Positions 63,460 through 64,000 of a stretch of DNA of 64,000 bases are shown one piece after another. Numbering within the stretch: position 1 is the stretch's first letter; the number at the start of each line of letters is the position of its first letter. Position numbers and translations under genes: made by a program. Under the pieces are notes generated by a model. The model ran no database searches. It saw only the letters and a list, made by a program, of their open reading frames with translations, and was not told where the DNA came from. Source of the DNA: Vibrio fortis (GTDB taxonomy: Bacteria; Pseudomonadota; Gammaproteobacteria; Enterobacterales; Vibrionaceae); the NCBI RefSeq assembly GCF_000695685.1, contig NZ_JFFR01000033.1:248001-312000 (forward strand), read 5' to 3'.

Positions 63460-63545
63460 AGATAAATTCCGTTTTTTAAGTTTAGTAAATTACTATTACT
63501 CAACTAGTATAATAGTAGTCGTCCTACAAATAACCAGGGAAGGTT

Positions 63546-64000
63546 ATGAAAAAATATCTTCTTTCAACTGCAATAGCAGCTTTATTTTCAAGTGGTTACG
63601 CTGTGTCATCAGAACCACTTCATTACTACATCATTGCCAGCCAAGCTCAGCCTTTTCAAATAGAAGAGGAAGGCGGCGCTCACGAAGGCATGGTCACCGA
63701 TATTGTTGAAGCCGTATTTCAAGACAGCGATTACGACATCAACTATCACACCTACCCATTCAATCGCATGATCTCGAAGCTTGAAGCTCGCGAGAATGAC
63801 AACTGGGTAACCTATGGCAGCCCAAGCTGGGGAAATATCCAAGCTGAGAACCTTTCAGACATTCCGATTTACAATGTAAAACACTCTCTCCTCAGCAGCG
63901 GAAAAAAACCATTTGAGTTCAATACTATCGATGACTTAGAAGGCAAAGCAGTAGTATTACTATTAGGTTTTGAATATCCAAACCTTGAGCCCTACATTGC
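63546..64000 (+). CDS. Periplasmic solute-binding protein (SBP family 3 type), 3' end outside window
   Basis: A truncated reading frame of 151 codons with no stop before the window end. ATG 63546 follows AGGGAAGG and opens a signal peptide (MKKYLLSTAIAALFSSGYA). The mature part (SEPLHYYIIASQAQPFQIEE, GMVTDIVEAVFQDSDYDINY, PFNRMISKLEARENDNWVTY) is the lobe-1 pattern of amino-acid-type binding proteins. No transport genes are visible. The divergent hybrid kinase suggests it is a sensor partner rather than a transporter subunit, but that is inference. Confidence 0.8.
   Translation, partial: MKKYLLSTAIAALFSSGYAVSSEPLHYYIIASQAQPFQIEEEGGAHEGMVTDIVEAVFQDSDYDINYHTYPFNRMISKLEARENDNWVTYGSPSWGNIQAENLSDIPIYNVKHSLLSSGKKPFEFNTIDDLEGKAVVLLLGFEYPNLEPYI

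Noticed and set aside
1-64000. tRNA, rRNA, CRISPR array, integrase, prophage or toxin-antitoxin genes
   Set aside because: None was recognised on either strand, so the accessory look of the catabolic blocks cannot be ascribed to a visible mobile element.

Overview
The window looks like chromosome from a marine Vibrio-type gammaproteobacterium. The clues are a vemP-secD-secF locus (a Vibrio-specific arrest-peptide system), small Vibrio-restricted families (RRF_GI-like, DUF3283-like), intact gene order with short intergenic gaps, and moderate GC. I saw no integrase, transposase, tRNA, rRNA, CRISPR array or prophage gene. The first gene (ahpF) and the last gene (a periplasmic binding protein) are cut by the window ends.

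Bases 696-20006 form a catabolic region for quinate/shikimate-type cyclohexane carboxylates. A TRAP transporter and an AEC carrier can bring in the acid. A shikimate/quinate dehydrogenase-like enzyme, a type II dehydroquinase and a QuiC-type 3-dehydroshikimate dehydratase convert it to protocatechuate. LigA/LigB, LigC, LigI, GalD, GalB and a GalC/LigK-type aldolase then run the whole 4,5-cleavage route to pyruvate and oxaloacetate. The genes lie in four transcription units around two divergent promoter regions. The local regulator is a LysR protein with two DNA-binding domains. Three further oxidoreductases in these units have no assigned step.

Bases 20032-26694 hold small metabolic genes: an RRF_GI-like protein, OsmC, a GFA-type zinc protein, a LysR gene facing an SDR/MFS/Old Yellow Enzyme group, and an RlmJ-like methyltransferase. 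Bases 26895-30288 are vemP-secD2-secF2, in which stalling on the VemP nascent chain is expected to control a second SecDF. I found a long-range RNA pairing between the vemP 3' end and the secD2 leader that fits this. An M16 lipoprotein protease follows.

Bases 33453-40189 are a seven-gene operon: a periplasmic helical protein, a MacB/LolCDE-like ABC ATPase and permease, a LolA-like protein, an outer-membrane barrel candidate, and a LytS/LytR two-component pair. It reads as an envelope export system of unknown cargo. Bases 40389-47642 are a non-PTS sucrose/fructoside locus (MFS carrier, GH32, PfkB kinase, P-loop kinase, class II aldolase) with a divergent ROK repressor and matching palindromic operators.

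Bases 47772-53177 are scattered genes: DUF1254/DUF1214, three regulators or dehydrogenases, DUF2798, a YebC-family protein and a DUF3283-like protein. A roughly 49-base terminator-containing direct repeat flanks one two-gene module. Bases 53380-60741 encode complete phenylalanine/tyrosine degradation through homogentisate (phhB, phhA, aacS, maiA, fahA, hmgA, hppD), with TyrR-box-like sites at both promoters. The window ends with a hybrid histidine kinase divergent from a periplasmic solute-binding protein.
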